Shown: positions 12,207 to 25,100, numbered from the stretch's first letter. The stretch is DNA of 64,000 bases from Halocafeteria seosinensis (GCA_001687465.1 LVLI01000251.1:62001-126000); one strand, 5' to 3'. A program made the numbers and translations. The notes: a model not told the origin generated them from the sequence alone.

Positions 12207-13755
12207 TTAGGAGTGCAATTTCCGGGTGATTGCATCTGAAAGTTCTGTGTAGTACGTAATCTGATCCGATGTATCGCATACGAGAATGGAGTCTCCACAA
12301 GCGGGAGATGCTACTATCCAGTTTATCGATGTGCCTGAGCGGGCAGCAGTTTCGGCAGATTTTCTGTGGAGAATACGGTAGGCAACCTCTGGCGGGACGA
12401 GATCCTGTGGTTTAGCAGCCCCTTTTCTGGCTCCTTTCTTCGACGCCATCTTCTGGCTAAGTTTTAAGCGTCTGACGATACGCTGTCTATCCGATTGCTG
12501 CAAGGCATGATCCACCCTCCAAACTACGATACGACCGTCTGTCCCTGCCGTAACTACACAATTCTCTGGTGCAACAGCATCAGTTGTGTCACATTCGGCG
12601 AGGCCGTGAACATCAAACCAGGCCACGCATACAACACTGTTTGCATGCTCACCGAATAACCGCATCTGCTCAGTTCCTTCTTCCATGTCCAATATTGCAC
12701 AACTACCATCGCCGACACTGCATGCGATCCACGTGTGCGTCCGATCGATAGCTATACTGTGTACGAATGGAGGATTCAGAGCTTGACTTCCTGTGCTCGA
12801 CGGCGAAATGGCCGAACTTCCCCTTGCGCCAATTGCCACCAACGATTGCTCTTGGGAACCTATTGTTGTATCAAAGAGCACGGAAGGTCCAGCTGTCCCT
12901 TGCCGGACATCGAAGAAATGCCTCCTGCGCAATAAAGCAGCCACATTAGTCCTTATAATGATGATAAAGAAAGATACAGCGCTGTCGTACTCACGATTGA
13001 ATTACTCGACAGTCCATTCCACTTGAGATAACACACCGTGCATTATGATCATCGCTGACGTACTTCTGGCTCTGGACGGCTGCACAATATGTGCATACAT
13101 TGCTATGTATAGCATATGTGGGTGTATAATAGCCTGAGGATTCCTCATCCTTTATTTCCACAGGAAACACTGCGCCGCTGTCATCTGCCGCCATGATCCT
13201 AATAACGCCTTCTGATGATGACACATATGATAATGCATTCAGTTCTTCGGCATCGGGGATATGTAAAATGGAGCTTGGGGCTCTGTATATCATGGAGGAA
13301 TCGCCTCCCAATTCCAATTCCACTTGCACCTTTTCAAATACGCCAATTTCGTTTCCCCGGCACAATACCACCGTTTCTGTGTCATTGGAAGCTCCATTAG
13401 GGACTACTAATATGCAGGATATACTTGTATCGCCTTCCTCGGGGGGAATATCGCCGTGGGAAGCCTTCCTCCAGACCAGCACTTTGATGGTTTTCCGAGC
13501 CTCTATGTCCCAATATCTGACGGTCCCATCCACACTGCAAGGGCGTATACGTACTATAGATGTGTATATTTACATGTATAGTTCGTATTCATTATCATTT
13601 TACCTTGCTGAGAGGATAATGTGAGGGTGCTGAGGATGCTGGCACAGGTAGGTAACCTCATCCTTGTGCCCATTCAAGTGCCCTACAGACCATTCAAAGG
13701 AAGCAGACTTAGTCTGAGAAGCATTACCATTAATTTGACTACGATCAGCAGCCAT
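12207..13755 (-). CDS. WD40 repeat protein, WDR53-like
   Basis: Three exons: 13755-13604, 13534-12995 and 12924-12207; 469 residues. The first blade reads GHKDEVTYLCQHPQHPHIIL then SASVDGTVRYWD across the first junction, a classic WD repeat. Later blades include SSGMDCRVIQS and TAGTDGRIVVWRVDH. An insert of about 100 residues separates early and middle blades, and the C-terminus carries a short basic segment (KKGARKGAAKPQ). The opening LNGHKDEV and overall size resemble WD repeat protein 53, but assignment at family level (WD40 beta-propeller scaffold) is safer. No catalytic domain is present. Confidence 0.65.
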
Positions 13756-14380
13756 TACAGAGTAGAATATACCACCGAGGAGATTACGAGAATTCCTTCA
13801 ATTCTTCCAAAACTTGCCACTCCTCCTAGTCTAGAACGAGGGACTGTATGGCGACGACAGTAGATGTGAATGAACTGTGAATAATACGGAGACGGACAAA
13901 TTAATGCAGTAGTCTTATAGATGCTCCAGTTACGGAAAGGTCAAAGGAAGAGAACCCACTGACCACTGATAACTGACAAGCATTCCGATTTCTGGAATTC
14001 CTTTCGTATTCAAGATACATACTGGTGCAACTATCTCATCTACGCAGCGTATATGGGCCATAACTTACAGATAAATTCAGCAGGATAATTTCACTGTTTT
14101 TGGATATATTATAGATTGAGAAACGGAACCCAAAGTGTACCGCACTTGGTCGAGCTAGTTTGCTGCGTGAGAGCATGCAGGCCGAATTCAGCGTATTGGC
14201 AAGCTGCGAATATCAGACTTCGAGCCTATTTAATAAATCGTATTGCGAATGAATGCGGTCAGAGACATAGTGAAGGAAAACTCCGTAAAGTAAAAGTTCA
14301 GCTACAACAGTTTCAGGCTGAATTCTCGTCGATTCTCACCGAGAATTCCTTTCATTTATTATCACCTTAGCAAAGGCACT
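13756..14380. other. Intergenic region
   Basis: About 625 bases between divergently oriented genes. No convincing open frame, RNA gene or repeat was seen. Confidence 0.4.
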
Positions 14381-15777
14381 ATGACAGAACCCTACGACTC
14401 CGAATCTTCATTAACGCCTTACGAATCAGAACGGAGAGTCCAGCGAAGTCTACACTACTCATTTGGAAGCCATGGAGGCAGGCAAGAAAGAAGAACTCAC
14501 GGAGAGAAAGAAGAATTTGGTCATTTTCATTACCGTAGATTATCTGCTGCAAGCTCTATTCAGCGGCAATTTACTGATAGGGGACAGCAAACCACTAATT
14601 TACCCACTGATGTTAGTTCTAATAGAGGGGAGCATCGCAGTTGTATTGTTTCGGATGACGCACTACGCATTTGTGGGAATTCCAGCTCTCAAGCACAAAC
14701 GGAGGTAAGATATACTTCCCACGTGACGATGATTAGGCATGATTAGTGAAATTTTTACTTCTGGCGTTGTCTTCTTTGCGAATACGTGGCTCTCATGCGC
14801 AGGCGTCTTCATCAGCTCAAGAATTAGCTACCGTGAACGAAGTGCCGCGAGTTTCGCCGCCTGTAAGATATACGGGGATATCAGAAACGACTATCGCTTT
14901 ACTAGGAGAGGTGGGTCAACGTCTCTTTGCACATAACAAACAGTATGATAATAATTAAGTATGCGATGCTCCAAAACAGATTGATTACTTACATAGAAGA
15001 GGTGAACGCAAGTCGAAATCGCGGAAACGGTCGCGTCATGATTCCGTCAAGTCCTCAATGAAGTCAAGTCCAGATCCAAACTCTCGAAGAGATGACGTAA
15101 GCCATAGCATAGGTGACAACGCGCTCATACGACCCTAATCATTTCTCATGTACAGACAATGGACGATGAACCCAATCCTGCTAGCGATAAACAGGCTGAT
15201 GTCCAATTGCAACAAAGATTGGAGAGAATGGAAGAAAAGATAGACAAGTTGACTGAGTACGTAAGTGTCTTTTCTTACGGAAGTCAACAACGATATGATC
15301 CAGTGTCTCAGAAGACACCCCAACGCGAGACAGCAGAAGGTAAGCCCTTGCTTTCCGCCCTTGCTGAGTTGAAATAACCGATTTCATTCAAGTGTGTGAT
15401 AGTAGACCGGAATACCGGATCTGTAAATACAGATGAAGTGGAGACGTCCGTACCAAACTCGTCCTTTTCCTCGTCCTCCGCGTCAACTCATCAACGGAGC
15501 CAACGAGAAGAATATCTAGAAAGATACACTCAAGAACTGCGTAACATAATCAGGGACCTGATCTCAGAGAACGCTCAAGTAAGTGTCGAGTCAGCGAGAA
15601 GTCGCAAGAAGCTAAATGTTACCGGCAAATCGGCAATCTCGCAATCTGATTTCTCCTTGACAGATGCGTACGCAGCGAGAAAGGGCGGAAGAACTCAACA
15701 AGGAAAATGAAGAGCTTCGAAATGCTTGTAACCAGTTGTATTTGATATACCGCTGCGTTACTCAATCAGGTTCATGA
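14381..15777 (+). CDS. Ser/Arg-rich coiled-coil protein of unknown function
   Basis: Six exons fit in phase: 14381-14704, 14803-14942, 14997-15096, 15156-15339, 15403-15578 and 15664-15777; 345 residues. The N-terminal third is polar and Ser/Arg/Gln-rich. A basic Ser/Arg stretch (RGERKSKSRKRSRHD) follows, then heptad-like helices QLQQRLERMEEKIDKL and, near the C-terminus, LERYTQELRNIIRDLISENA continuing into RAEELNKENEELRN. The DNA supports a small nuclear-type or cytoskeletal coiled-coil protein but no named family. The donor of exon 2 (GTATGA) and the last exon are the weakest calls: an alternative splice from 15732 to about 16001 would replace the ending with one finishing in RAMCNSNCV near 16144. 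Confidence 0.5.
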
Positions 15778-16194
15778 AGTTTGAAGAGGTTGTTATTCCT
15801 GATTAACCGATTAAGCGGGGAGGGCGAGTTCTTCCGGGTGACACTATCACGGATTATTGTCTTCTACGAAAAGATTACCCGAAGGTTCCCGCACAGTAGC
15901 CGTGGACTCCGTGGAGTGATCACTGATCCGTGGAGGCACGTATCCATCAGGGCTTTTGCAAGTTAGAATTGCCCACTGTTTCAATAAGCACTTGAATTTC
16001 CAGCTATTAGTATGAGTTCTATAGACGTCAACGAAAGCATAGAACTGACCCCAGCTAATAACAGCTTTCAAGCACCTTTGAGATTGTCACATCAACAGAA
16101 AGCCGAGAAGCAGCAACGCGCTATGTGTAACAGTAATTGTGTATGATAAGTCATTATTCGTTTGAATGTGCTTTCTGTTTGCCACAAAACTAGC
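15778..16194. other. Intergenic region with possible alternative 3' exon
   Basis: About 417 bases between convergent genes. A 44-codon frame from 16013 (starting MSSIDVNESIEL) lies behind a good TTTCCAG acceptor and could be the true last exon of the preceding coiled-coil gene. Nothing else seen. Confidence 0.3.
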
Positions 16195-17658
16195 CTAGAA
16201 AAACTGCAGTAAAATCAAGAGCGCCAGTATTGCAAGTAGAAAGAGTGTTCTCTCCCGGCTCGAGAGGTGCTCATTTGTGGTACTTGTATTCTCTTGAGGG
16301 CTACGAAACTTCGACGAGCAGCGAGACTGTTTGATAGCGTGATTTCTAGGTAGTGGCTGAGATACACCGCTCGACCCGTGACTCCAATCGCCAAGTAGCA
16401 TCCCTCCTATGCCTTGGAGCAATCGTCCCAATGTAGAGGGGTTTCTGGTATCTCTTTGATTGGCACTCTCTGCGCGACTTGTCTCGCTTTCTCCAAAAAC
16501 ACGGGATGACCTGCTAGCCGCATTGCTAGAACCATGTTTCGAACTGTTCAACCTTAAGTACAGCCCTAAGCCGTCCTTATTATTATCATTTGTAAGACTC
16601 TCGGCTGATCTCCCAGCGGGTGCCTTTGATTCATGCCCTGTGTTCGCTTGTGTAGTGGCAGTTTCATGCACAGCTCTCCCCTGTCCCGAGCTCTGTTCAG
16701 GAGAGGTTTCTTTGCCGCCCTTCGTAGCTTTTGTATTAGCATTCCTTACAAGCCCTTTAGTCATTGTCCCGTCTTCGCTGGTTCGGATGTTACCAGCTGT
16801 TGCTGCGCCTCCAACAGCTATTGCATTAGAGTGTTGGTGAACCCCGGAGGTTGCGGGGATTGTTGCTTGTTTAGGATCATTTCCATTATATATAGCGGAA
16901 AGGATTGCGTTCAGATGGTTCAAATCCCTCTGATTTGCGGATCGATCGAGGCGACAGGAGTACATGCCCGGTGCTTGGACCCTGTGTTGTATACAACTGT
17001 CAAGCTTCCCTTGGAAAGCCTTCTTATAAGCTTCAATGCGGTTGTCCTCTTCAAGAATTTTCTGTAAACGCTCCCGAAAATATTCACGCGCACTCTCATG
17101 TTCAACTGGTATCGCATAGCACTTGGCAGCCATGTGGCGTAGGCTGAGATTCTCTAAGAATTGGCTATACCTCCGGACCTTTGGGTTTTCGCTTTCCTCG
17201 AAACCGGGCTCGCATTGTAAAGGATGATGCTCGTTCAAAAGTGTTTGTATGCTTTGGGCTCTGTGAAAAGGAACGAAGCACAGGATATCGCAAAAAGACA
17301 GATGCCAACCAATCACTAAGTGTACTTACACGTGGTGCAATGTCATTGACATTGTCCAGCCAGGGCCACCAAACGTACCAAGAATGGATAAGCATACTTT
17401 TCCGCCCACGTAGGCGTTCGGATGAATTCGGTTCTTGTCTACTGAAATGAACTTAAACCGCGGAGGTTCCTCCGGGTACTTATTTCCCAATTCGAAGGTG
17501 AAGAAAAAGGGTGTAGGTCCATATCGGCTCTCTGGGTTGCTGAGTACCATAATGTATCCCGTCCTATCGTCATTGTAGTACATATATGTGGTGTCATCTT
17601 GCTCGAACTGGTGAATGGATCGCTTCAAATTGGCGAGGAAAATCCTTGCTTGACTCAT
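16195..17658 (-). CDS. Tail-anchored ubiquitin-conjugating enzyme, UBE2Z-like core
   Basis: Two exons, 17658-17330 and 17260-16195; 464 residues. The UBC fold occupies residues 1 to about 190: KYPEEPPRFKFIS, then the HPN motif at 79-81 and the catalytic Cys in GKVCLSILGT at about residue 89, with LLNEHHPLQCEPGFE matching the post-catalytic part of UBE2Z. The middle 250 residues are Ser/Asn/Gly-rich and unstructured. The last residues, LFLLAILALLILLQFF, form a C-terminal membrane anchor as in UBC6/UBE2J enzymes. It should take ubiquitin (or another modifier) as a thioester from an E1 and act at a membrane, presumably the ER. The mix of a UBE2Z-type active site and a tail anchor is unusual. Confidence 0.8.
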
Positions 17659-17977
17659 TTTCTTGTTATATAGAATGACGCACAAAAAATATTCGCTTTT
17701 GCCTCCCAAATTTGACCCTAGAAAACGTCGAAGTTGGTGCCATATCAATCCAATTGACGCCTGCTAAAGACATGCGAGTCCACTTCTTACGGACGAGTGA
17801 GAAAATTCTCACGCTTTTCACTTCACAAATCCACTTGAGGACGAAGCAGTGATTGGTGTTGAAGAAGGAAATGGAAGAGAGCATATACCAAAGTGGAACG
17901 TTGCGTTCCTGAATGGAATCAGCAGCTGGTCAGAGAATGTACAGTATGGAGGATCGTTGTCAATTATGTGCAGAGAC

Positions 17978-19738
17978 TCATGCCTCATCACCTATACAAT
18001 GTCTGCACCAAAACACACCTTCAGGGTCCCAGCGATTTTTGATTTTTAGTAGGTCCCCGTAGTTGCTTCCCCAGTACCGTTCTGTCCAATTAACCATGTT
18101 GTACGCGCTTTCGGAAAAGTAAGAGTTCGAGCCAAGGGAATAGTACTGTTGAGTGATTGTGGAGTTCCAATATCCAAATATAAAATGGAAGAGACTTGTC
18201 CTGAATCCACTGCTGATAGATACATTCGGGTTTTGAGGGGAATCTGTGTTTCCCGTAATATCAGTATACAATTGCTGAATCTCGCAGATACCTTCATTCG
18301 GGCAATCGTTTAGCCGGTTCTTAAGCAAAGAACTCAAGTCTCCGTTGGCGACTACATCTCTTCCCACAAAGACCGAAGGTAATCCTCCTGGGCTATTGCC
18401 TTCTGGTGCCAGCCAAGGGTTGGGGTGGATTGGTTCAAGCTCATAGTTCTTTACCAGATCCCACCACTCAGTATACTGAGCCATATACTGGCGTCCACCA
18501 GAAACAGATTCAGTGATATTCTTCCAAGTGTCATTGGCTTCAGCATTTGAGCCCAAAAACACATATTGCAGCACAAAAGTCCAATTACCTCCACACTGTG
18601 CTGATGACGAGGTACGTGGTGTTATAAATGCTAGTCCGCTCCAGGGCTTGTCCAAACGAAGCGCCCAGTTCAGGTAGTCATCAATAAGGTTGTGAAGATC
18701 TTGCTTGCCAGATGAGCACATCGAGCCACTCCATGTAGCTCGTGCAAGTGTAAAGCCTGATTCCGGATTCTTGTGGGCCCTTACCGTCAATGCTGTGATG
18801 ATTCCCCAAGTGGAGCCTCCCCCACCCCGGAGTGCCCAAAAGAGATCAGAATTCTCTTTGGAATTAGCGATGACTGAGGTTCCATTGGCGGTAACAATTT
18901 CGACTTCCAGAATATTGTCGACACCCAATCCGGCAGAGGGGGCAAAAGGTCCATGCCCCCCTCCAACGCTCCATCCGAGAATACCAACTGTAACGGCCCA
19001 TCCGGAAGAAATAAATCGATCATGTTGGCTAGCAGACTGCTGGAGCTCACTAAACGTGACACCTGGTCCCACTCGCACACTGCCGCCTTCAGTTCCAAAT
19101 CCTCTGGTATCATTAGGATCCCATTTAAACGACTTCATCAGCGTAGTACGTATCATAACTCCTTGGTCACAGCTGTGCCGATTCAAAAACTCATGACCTT
19201 CCCCGGCGACCATAATACACATGTTGTGGCGCAGAGCAAAATTGACAGCAGTTTGCACTTGCTCTGCATTGATTGGCCAGACCACCAATCCGGGGCTCCA
19301 ATTCTCCATAGGATTGTTCCGGACAGCGGCGAGACAAATAGGTCGACTTTCGGTTCCGTTCAGAAAGCAGGGCAGTCCGGCAGTGGAGCCGTCCCCGCTG
19401 TACACGGCATCCATTCCATCCTTTCCAAAGCCATATAGCGGCTGTTGATTTCGAGAGCCCACGGGAACCGCACAGGGCCTCGGATAGGAACTTCCTTTCC
19501 AATAAAGTGCCCTGTTGATGTTCCCGGATCCCAGGGTCTGGTTCAATTGGGCAATTTCCTCCTGTGTCGGCCAACATGGTTCACCACGGCGGCAGTGCGC
19601 GATTGTAGCGTCATTGCACTGGGGAAGAGAGACCGTAATAATCAGTAGCAGTAGTACCTTGGCGAGGAAACAGCGACGTGGTTGCTGAGAGTGGGAGTCC
19701 TGGGAATTCGTCCAGGTAGGTCGCAGGATCTCCAGCAT
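17978..19738 (-). CDS. Secreted FAD-linked oxidase (VAO / berberine-bridge-like)
   Basis: Single-exon gene of 586 residues from ATG 19738 (a longer upstream frame is ignored). A hydrophobic stretch, VLLLLIITVSLPQC, near residue 35 looks like a signal sequence. The FAD_binding_4 domain spans about residues 140-330: VVWPINAEQVQTAVNFALRH, AGEGHEFLNRHSCDQGVMI with a candidate flavin-linking His, and the dinucleotide loop GWSVGGGHGPFAPSAGLGVD. The C-terminus has the BBE-type ending YWGSNYGDLLKIKNRWDPEG. No Cys sits at the second flavin-linkage position of bicovalent BBE enzymes, so a single His link is likely. Many NxS/T sites fit secretion. The substrate is unknown; relatives oxidise alcohols, sugars or alkaloids with O2. 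Confidence 0.85.
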   Translation of the reverse strand: MLEILRPTWTNSQDSHSQQPRRCFLAKVLLLLIITVSLPQCNDATIAHCRRGEPCWPTQEEIAQLNQTLGSGNINRALYWKGSSYPRPCAVPVGSRNQQPLYGFGKDGMDAVYSGDGSTAGLPCFLNGTESRPICLAAVRNNPMENWSPGLVVWPINAEQVQTAVNFALRHNMCIMVAGEGHEFLNRHSCDQGVMIRTTLMKSFKWDPNDTRGFGTEGGSVRVGPGVTFSELQQSASQHDRFISSGWAVTVGILGWSVGGGHGPFAPSAGLGVDNILEVEIVTANGTSVIANSKENSDLFWALRGGGGSTWGIITALTVRAHKNPESGFTLARATWSGSMCSSGKQDLHNLIDDYLNWALRLDKPWSGLAFITPRTSSSAQCGGNWTFVLQYVFLGSNAEANDTWKNITESVSGGRQYMAQYTEWWDLVKNYELEPIHPNPWLAPEGNSPGGLPSVFVGRDVVANGDLSSLLKNRLNDCPNEGICEIQQLYTDITGNTDSPQNPNVSISSGFRTSLFHFIFGYWNSTITQQYYSLGSNSYFSESAYNMVNWTERYWGSNYGDLLKIKNRWDPEGVFWCRHCIGDEA

Positions 19739-20488
19739 CGTCCTCACTTTCCCAGGGTCCAGCGGCAGATATGCGCTTTTCCAAGACGGGTTTGAGCTTG
19801 CCAGAAAACGACAGAGCAATTGCGCACCAAACCGTGTGTGTTGATAGAGTGAATACAACACGCCAGTGGAGGCAGATGAAACTCTGCACAAAGCAATCTT
19901 TACTTGCACTTAACGAAGACATGCAGAAGAAGTTCCGCTACCGTAGTTGTTTGTCGCCCAGCCGAGGAAAAAACTGAGAACGAATGTAAAGCCAAAGAAG
20001 AGACTGTAGGAAGCATAAATGTGAAGTGCACTTCTTTCGGGCTGCGGGAGCAACGTGATACACAGTTTGCTGGAAATAAGCTTCGTTGTGTGTGTTCTTT
20101 GTACAGAGAATACCCCGGTACATGTGGTACAGTGGTCAGAGCATGGTATAAAAAGCTACAGTCTAAACTCAGGATCGAGCTACAACAGTAGCAAAGTCAA
20201 GAGCAGCAGGAAATACAACGTCATCCTTTCACTTAAGTTGGGTAATTGCAGGCCAGACTGGAACATATACCAGGTAGCTGAGATGAAGCTGAAACGGACG
20301 CAGTACATTAAAAATCATCAACACTTGCATATCAGACTAACGTGTGGAGGATGAACGCGCTCTGGATAGGCATGTGTTTATTAGTGACACCAAACATGTA
20401 ATACCATTCGAGCTAATTCAGCACATCGTCATGAATCTATTAGCCAAGGGATCATGGTTGTGCCACAGACACGTATTCTAGCTGTAAG
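19739..20488. other. Intergenic region
   Basis: About 750 bases between two minus-strand genes. Short open frames lack coding character. A weak tRNA-like string near 20121 was considered and rejected. Confidence 0.4.
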
Positions 20489-21560
20489 TTAGACGGCAAA
20501 GCCAGGTCGCGGAGCATACTCACAGTCAGATTGCTGCACCGATGTCAAAAACGTAACCACTAACTTTTAGCAAACTTTAAAGAATTGATCGATGTTAAGT
20601 AGCGTACCTGATAAACTGGATAAGGCTTATTCAAAGGATTCGTGAACCCGTGTTGATTAAGCCAGTTGAGAACATCGCTTTCGTATTTTTGACGGAACTC
20701 CTGAGGATCCCGTGCAAGGACAAACAACGACAGTTGGAAACCATCTGAGACAACAGCATAGGAGTAAAGATTCTCATGTCCATAATTCTGGGGACCAAGA
20801 TTCACGATCCTGCAAAATTGTGCCCATAATTCCAACTGTTAATTACCGCGAGCTCTTAACCAAACTTTTTGACTTACCAATAAGGAGCCGGGAAGGGTGC
20901 TCCTCCAAATAGAACAACTTTGAGCTTGGCCGGCTCACTAGAATCGGGCTGAGAGCAGCAAGAAGCAAAGGCGTTCCACAATAAGCTCGAACGTCAGCGG
21001 TAGTTGCTACTACTTACCTGATAAGCGTACCCTCGAATGCTGTTGAGCGGTCCATGTGGACCATTGTCGCGCTGAGCATTGTACACAGATACACTCCCGT
21101 TACTGAAGAGTCCGTAGTCTGTACCGCATTGGAGGTTGTTTCGACAATCCACGATTTCAGATGATGAGGCTAGTGGGGGTAGCAGCGAAGATGAATCGAT
21201 GACTCACCCGCAGTCAAACAAGTTCCGTTTTTCTCGAAGGTCGCGTTCTGAAGGATGTTGTCATACATTTGGTACCACCGTCCCAAGTACTTTGTCACAT
21301 TCAGAGCTGCAAACCAGGCGGTGCAAACATACAGTGAAATAACTCGTCGAACACTTCTCCCAAGATGCAATTCCATTCCGCACGGGAAGGGTGTGACGTG
21401 GTATTCATTGCATTCACTTACATGGCACAGGGTCAATTTTGAGGCCATTCTGGTACTCTTGAATCAGTTTTGAAGGGTCTCTTAAACTGAGAGCAGTTGC
21501 ACATGAAAACGTGGTGGCCAGAATGGCCGCCACGAAGCCAATTCCAACGGAACCTCGCAT
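20489..21560 (-). CDS. Secreted lipocalin (ApoD/Blc-like)
   Basis: Six exons in phase: 21560-21422, 21306-21208, 21169-21018, 20948-20878, 20809-20608 and 20533-20489; 235 residues. The N-terminal signal peptide is RGSVGIGFVAAILATTFSCA. The lipocalin signature is present: YLGRWYQMYDN (GxWY motif, strand A), NGPHGPLNSIRGYAYQ (mid-barrel), and PFPAPYWIVNLGPQNY, then YSYAVVSD and LFVLARDP (strands F-G), with a C-terminal helix FRQKYESDVLNWL. Paired Cys near the ends (CRNNLQC and the final SDCEYAPRPGFAV) fit extracellular disulfides. Such proteins bind small hydrophobic ligands; the ligand is not predictable. Every barrel section is on its own exon. Confidence 0.85.
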
Positions 21561-22173
21561 GGTTAGTTTGTTCTCTAGAGAGATATTGAGTGTATGATCG
21601 ACGAAAACACCAAAACACGTATCACGACGCAAGTTTGTTGCTTTCGCTTTATCAATATGTTCTGATCGCTTTTGTTTGGGGACAACTAAACGTTGCTCGA
21701 AGGCTTAACTATTCAGTTTCCGCGCAAGAATCCGAAAGTCAGGTTGACAACTTAGTTACTGGCAACTTGCCAGTGGCAAGAAGTGAGGTGAGTCACTGTG
21801 ACTCAGTCTGTGAATGGTGATACACTGAAGTGTATACTTCCACCTAGCATCAAAGCAATGTACAGCTTCGATATCGCAAGCAAGTTAGTCGCTAGACTAG
21901 ATACTTGGAGTAGGACAATAGTAAAAAGCAGAGTCTTCTTCATTTAGTTGAGGACATGATGTAAAACCAATCTACGACACGTAACTATAACCCATTTCAG
22001 CATTGTTCCTCTCCTTAAAGCTGCTGAAGAGTCCCCCTTGTCTTAAATATATGTTTCAGGGTGCCACGTTGACTATACGTTTCCTATCAACAGAGACAAC
22101 TCTCTGCTTCTTTTATAGGAAGCATAGTCATTTGCAGCAAATCCATATTGCGCTTATGTCAAGACAGACCCTC
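21561..22173. other. Intergenic region
   Basis: About 613 bases between minus-strand genes, presumably the lipocalin promoter and the 3' end of the LRR gene. No gene, RNA or repeat seen. Confidence 0.4.
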
Positions 22174-25100
22174 TCAATGTTCCTGCTGGCTCACTAGATC
22201 CGGACTTAGAGCAGAAACACACTGAACAACACAAAGTGAAAGACAACTCAAGTCAAAGTGCTAAGGACGTACAGCTATCAGCAAGCGAACACATACCTGA
22301 GAAAAGGTGGCCCTTCCAGAGTTAAACGGATCTACCTGCTTTATGAGCTCATTGTATGCCTGCCGGTTGACTGATTTCGACTTTTGCGGAGCTATCGCTT
22401 GCAGAAGCTTCTCAAATTGCGCATGCGTAATGATTCCATCATTGTCATCGTCTTGTTCACGAAAGTTGGAGCGGAAGTTTCTCAGAAAATGAAGGTGACC
22501 ACGAAGCTGGAAATCCAATAGAGTCTTCAAAAATCTGTTGTACGACAATCGTTTCGGAGGTTCTCGTCGATGTTCTTCTTCATCAGACTCGTTCTGCTCA
22601 TTGCCTCTCTCACTGCTGGCAGCTATGGTCTCCAGTTGATGCATAAGCTCATTGGCATCTTCCGCTGAATACATGTATCGGACAATATCGGAGCATTCAC
22701 TTAAAGCAACATAGCCATGTATTTTCTCATCAATCATTTGAGAAATTGCATCATCAGTTTTTAGAGGATGTCTGCCTTTCAGGTGGACTTTCAAGAGTTC
22801 AGTAACCTGCGAAACGACACGCGGATCCAAATCCGAAACAGGCAAAAACAAGACAATATGTTCTTACCGTGTCTTTAAGTTGACGCTGAACAAACCGGAA
22901 ATCTTCATCAATTTCGTTGCGTAAGATACACCCAAACACACGAACGTCGTTGTCGGCTTGAGAAAAAGTGTTGACTCCGCGGATAATAGCGGCTGCATAA
23001 CTCAAAATAAGGGATCTCAAGCCGTAGCGCTGGTTCAAGTATGTGTACATATGCTGTTCTAGTGTTTCGTAGGGCAAGCGCGCTTCTTCGCATTTTGCAT
23101 CAAATCTGATTTTACTCGCATAAATGCTCTCAATGAAGTCTTTAAGCTGATTCAAAGACAAAGTCTTCGGAGGAGCTTCGTTTTGAGCTTTTCCTTGGGC
23201 TGGTTTCTCAGATTCTTCTTGTGGTTTTTGATCCTTTCGTCTGGCGCGAGCTTCAGTAGCCAAGTGGAACTCGGAATTCGAAGGGACGGAGCGCAGATTA
23301 TTCTTATCACCTGCAGCTTGATGATTATTGGTGGCATAAGTAGTAGCCGATTCTTTTCCTGCAGTTGAAGTCGGTCTCGAATGAAAACCTTGAGAAGTCT
23401 GAGGTACTTCTTGTGTCTCGTCACTAGCACGATACTCTGAGGGTATAGCATATTGCGCTGTCGTCGTTTCGTATTGAGTGGATGCTGCAGACGGCATCGC
23501 AGCGGTACCATTGATGTATTGCTGCATCCATAAAAGCCGGCTGTTTAAAGAAAACTGCACTGAGCAAGGTATGGCATAGGATTAACCTACTTCTAGTTGC
23601 TGATTGCGACGCTTGGCAGTGGCAGCTTCTTGTTCCAAGGCTTCTGCGGCTTCTAGCAGCTGCGCAGATTCTGATTCAGCACGCGTGACATCACTCTGTG
23701 TCAGGATTAAAAGGAAGATTACTTAGACGTCGACACACAAATACAATCACAAAGATTCCAGAGAGCACATTGAAACTTACCTGTAGAGAAGAAACTTTTG
23801 ACTGATAGCATCGAACCATTTCCTTAGAGACTCTATCGTATTCATCGAATACGCCATCGTATAGCTGAGGGTCGCACATTTCAACGGTGTACAGAATATC
23901 AAACAGAGCTCCAAAATCGGGATACTTACCGCTGTAAGTCGCCGGATGGCAGCTGCCAAAGTCGGGTGTCCCATATCTTTCTCCACAAGGTCTACAAGAA
24001 GCTGCATTGCGTCATGATATCAAAACTGATTATTCCAGTCAACATCACACGACGGCATTGTTTTAAGTAGTTACTTACGCCTACACACTCGGACGGTAGC
24101 TTTCGCTTCGCTTGCAATATCTCGTTCTGTCGCAAGAATGTGTTGTTTTCCTTCTTCAAATTCGTGGATAGACCGCGCATAAGGTCGGTCATATGAGAAT
24201 CAAATCTCTCGGTCAATTCTTGCTCTTGTCGTGGTCTCCTATGTGTTCGGATGCTTTTCAAAGCACCGTAGACCAGAGCTGTGTTTTCCAAGTCTCCTTC
24301 CGATAAAGTCACATCGACAGTGTTGGAGATGTTATCATCTACGTAGGTCTGGCCCTCTGAGTGATGATGTGGCATGTTCTGTGGTACTCTTTGTTGTGTC
24401 CCCCCTGATCCGAGTTGTGACTGTTGCTGCTGCCTTCGCTGGAGACCTGGCGGGGCTGCGCCGGCTTGAACATTACTATCTTGATTCTTCGCTGCTGAGG
24501 GCAGTGATGGGACAAAGGTTGTATTAGCTGCCGCTCCGCCTGAGCCTGTAGGAGCAGGCGGTGGTGGCATATGAGAGTATCCCTTTCGCAACCCTGTTTC
24601 GGTTATACTATCTCCCTGTCCTCTTGGTTGCGCTGTTTGTGTCAATGCTTCTGGTTCATCCTCCAGTTCCACCCCATTCAGAAAGGAGAGATTCGGGAGA
24701 GCTACTACAAGCTCATCCTCTTCTTCTTCGGTCGGCATCGTCACGTACAAGTATCTCAGCTGTGGGAGTGACCGCAACCCATCCCGTACAGCACTTGCAG
24801 ACCTGGAAGCATTCACCATCCCCATAATTAATTAAATGCTGACTACAAAACAAAACAACGCCCCCTTCTTCTTGCCCGCACAGTGATACTAAGAGAAAAG
24901 AAAACTCATATTCACACTCACAGACACAAAAGCTTCTTTTTTATAGTAAATCAACCACATACCGTATAGGATTATCTCGAATATCCAATGTAATGAGCGC
25001 TCGGAAGCTCGATAGATCTTGCGGTAAAAACGTCAAACCCGTCCTGCGCATCGTCAGCGTTCTGCACATACCACCATTTCCGGTTTAAGTCACAACCGAC

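Noticed and set aside
19739-19909. 57-codon N-terminal extension of the FAD oxidase
   Set aside because: It would bury the signal peptide inside the protein; the ATG at 19738 leaves it near the N-terminus.
20121-20195. tRNA-like string (TGGTACAGTGGTCAGAGCAT followed by GGATCGAGC)
   Set aside because: The A-box-like part is fair, but no acceptor stem, no proper anticodon arm and no GGTTCGAATC-type B box could be built.
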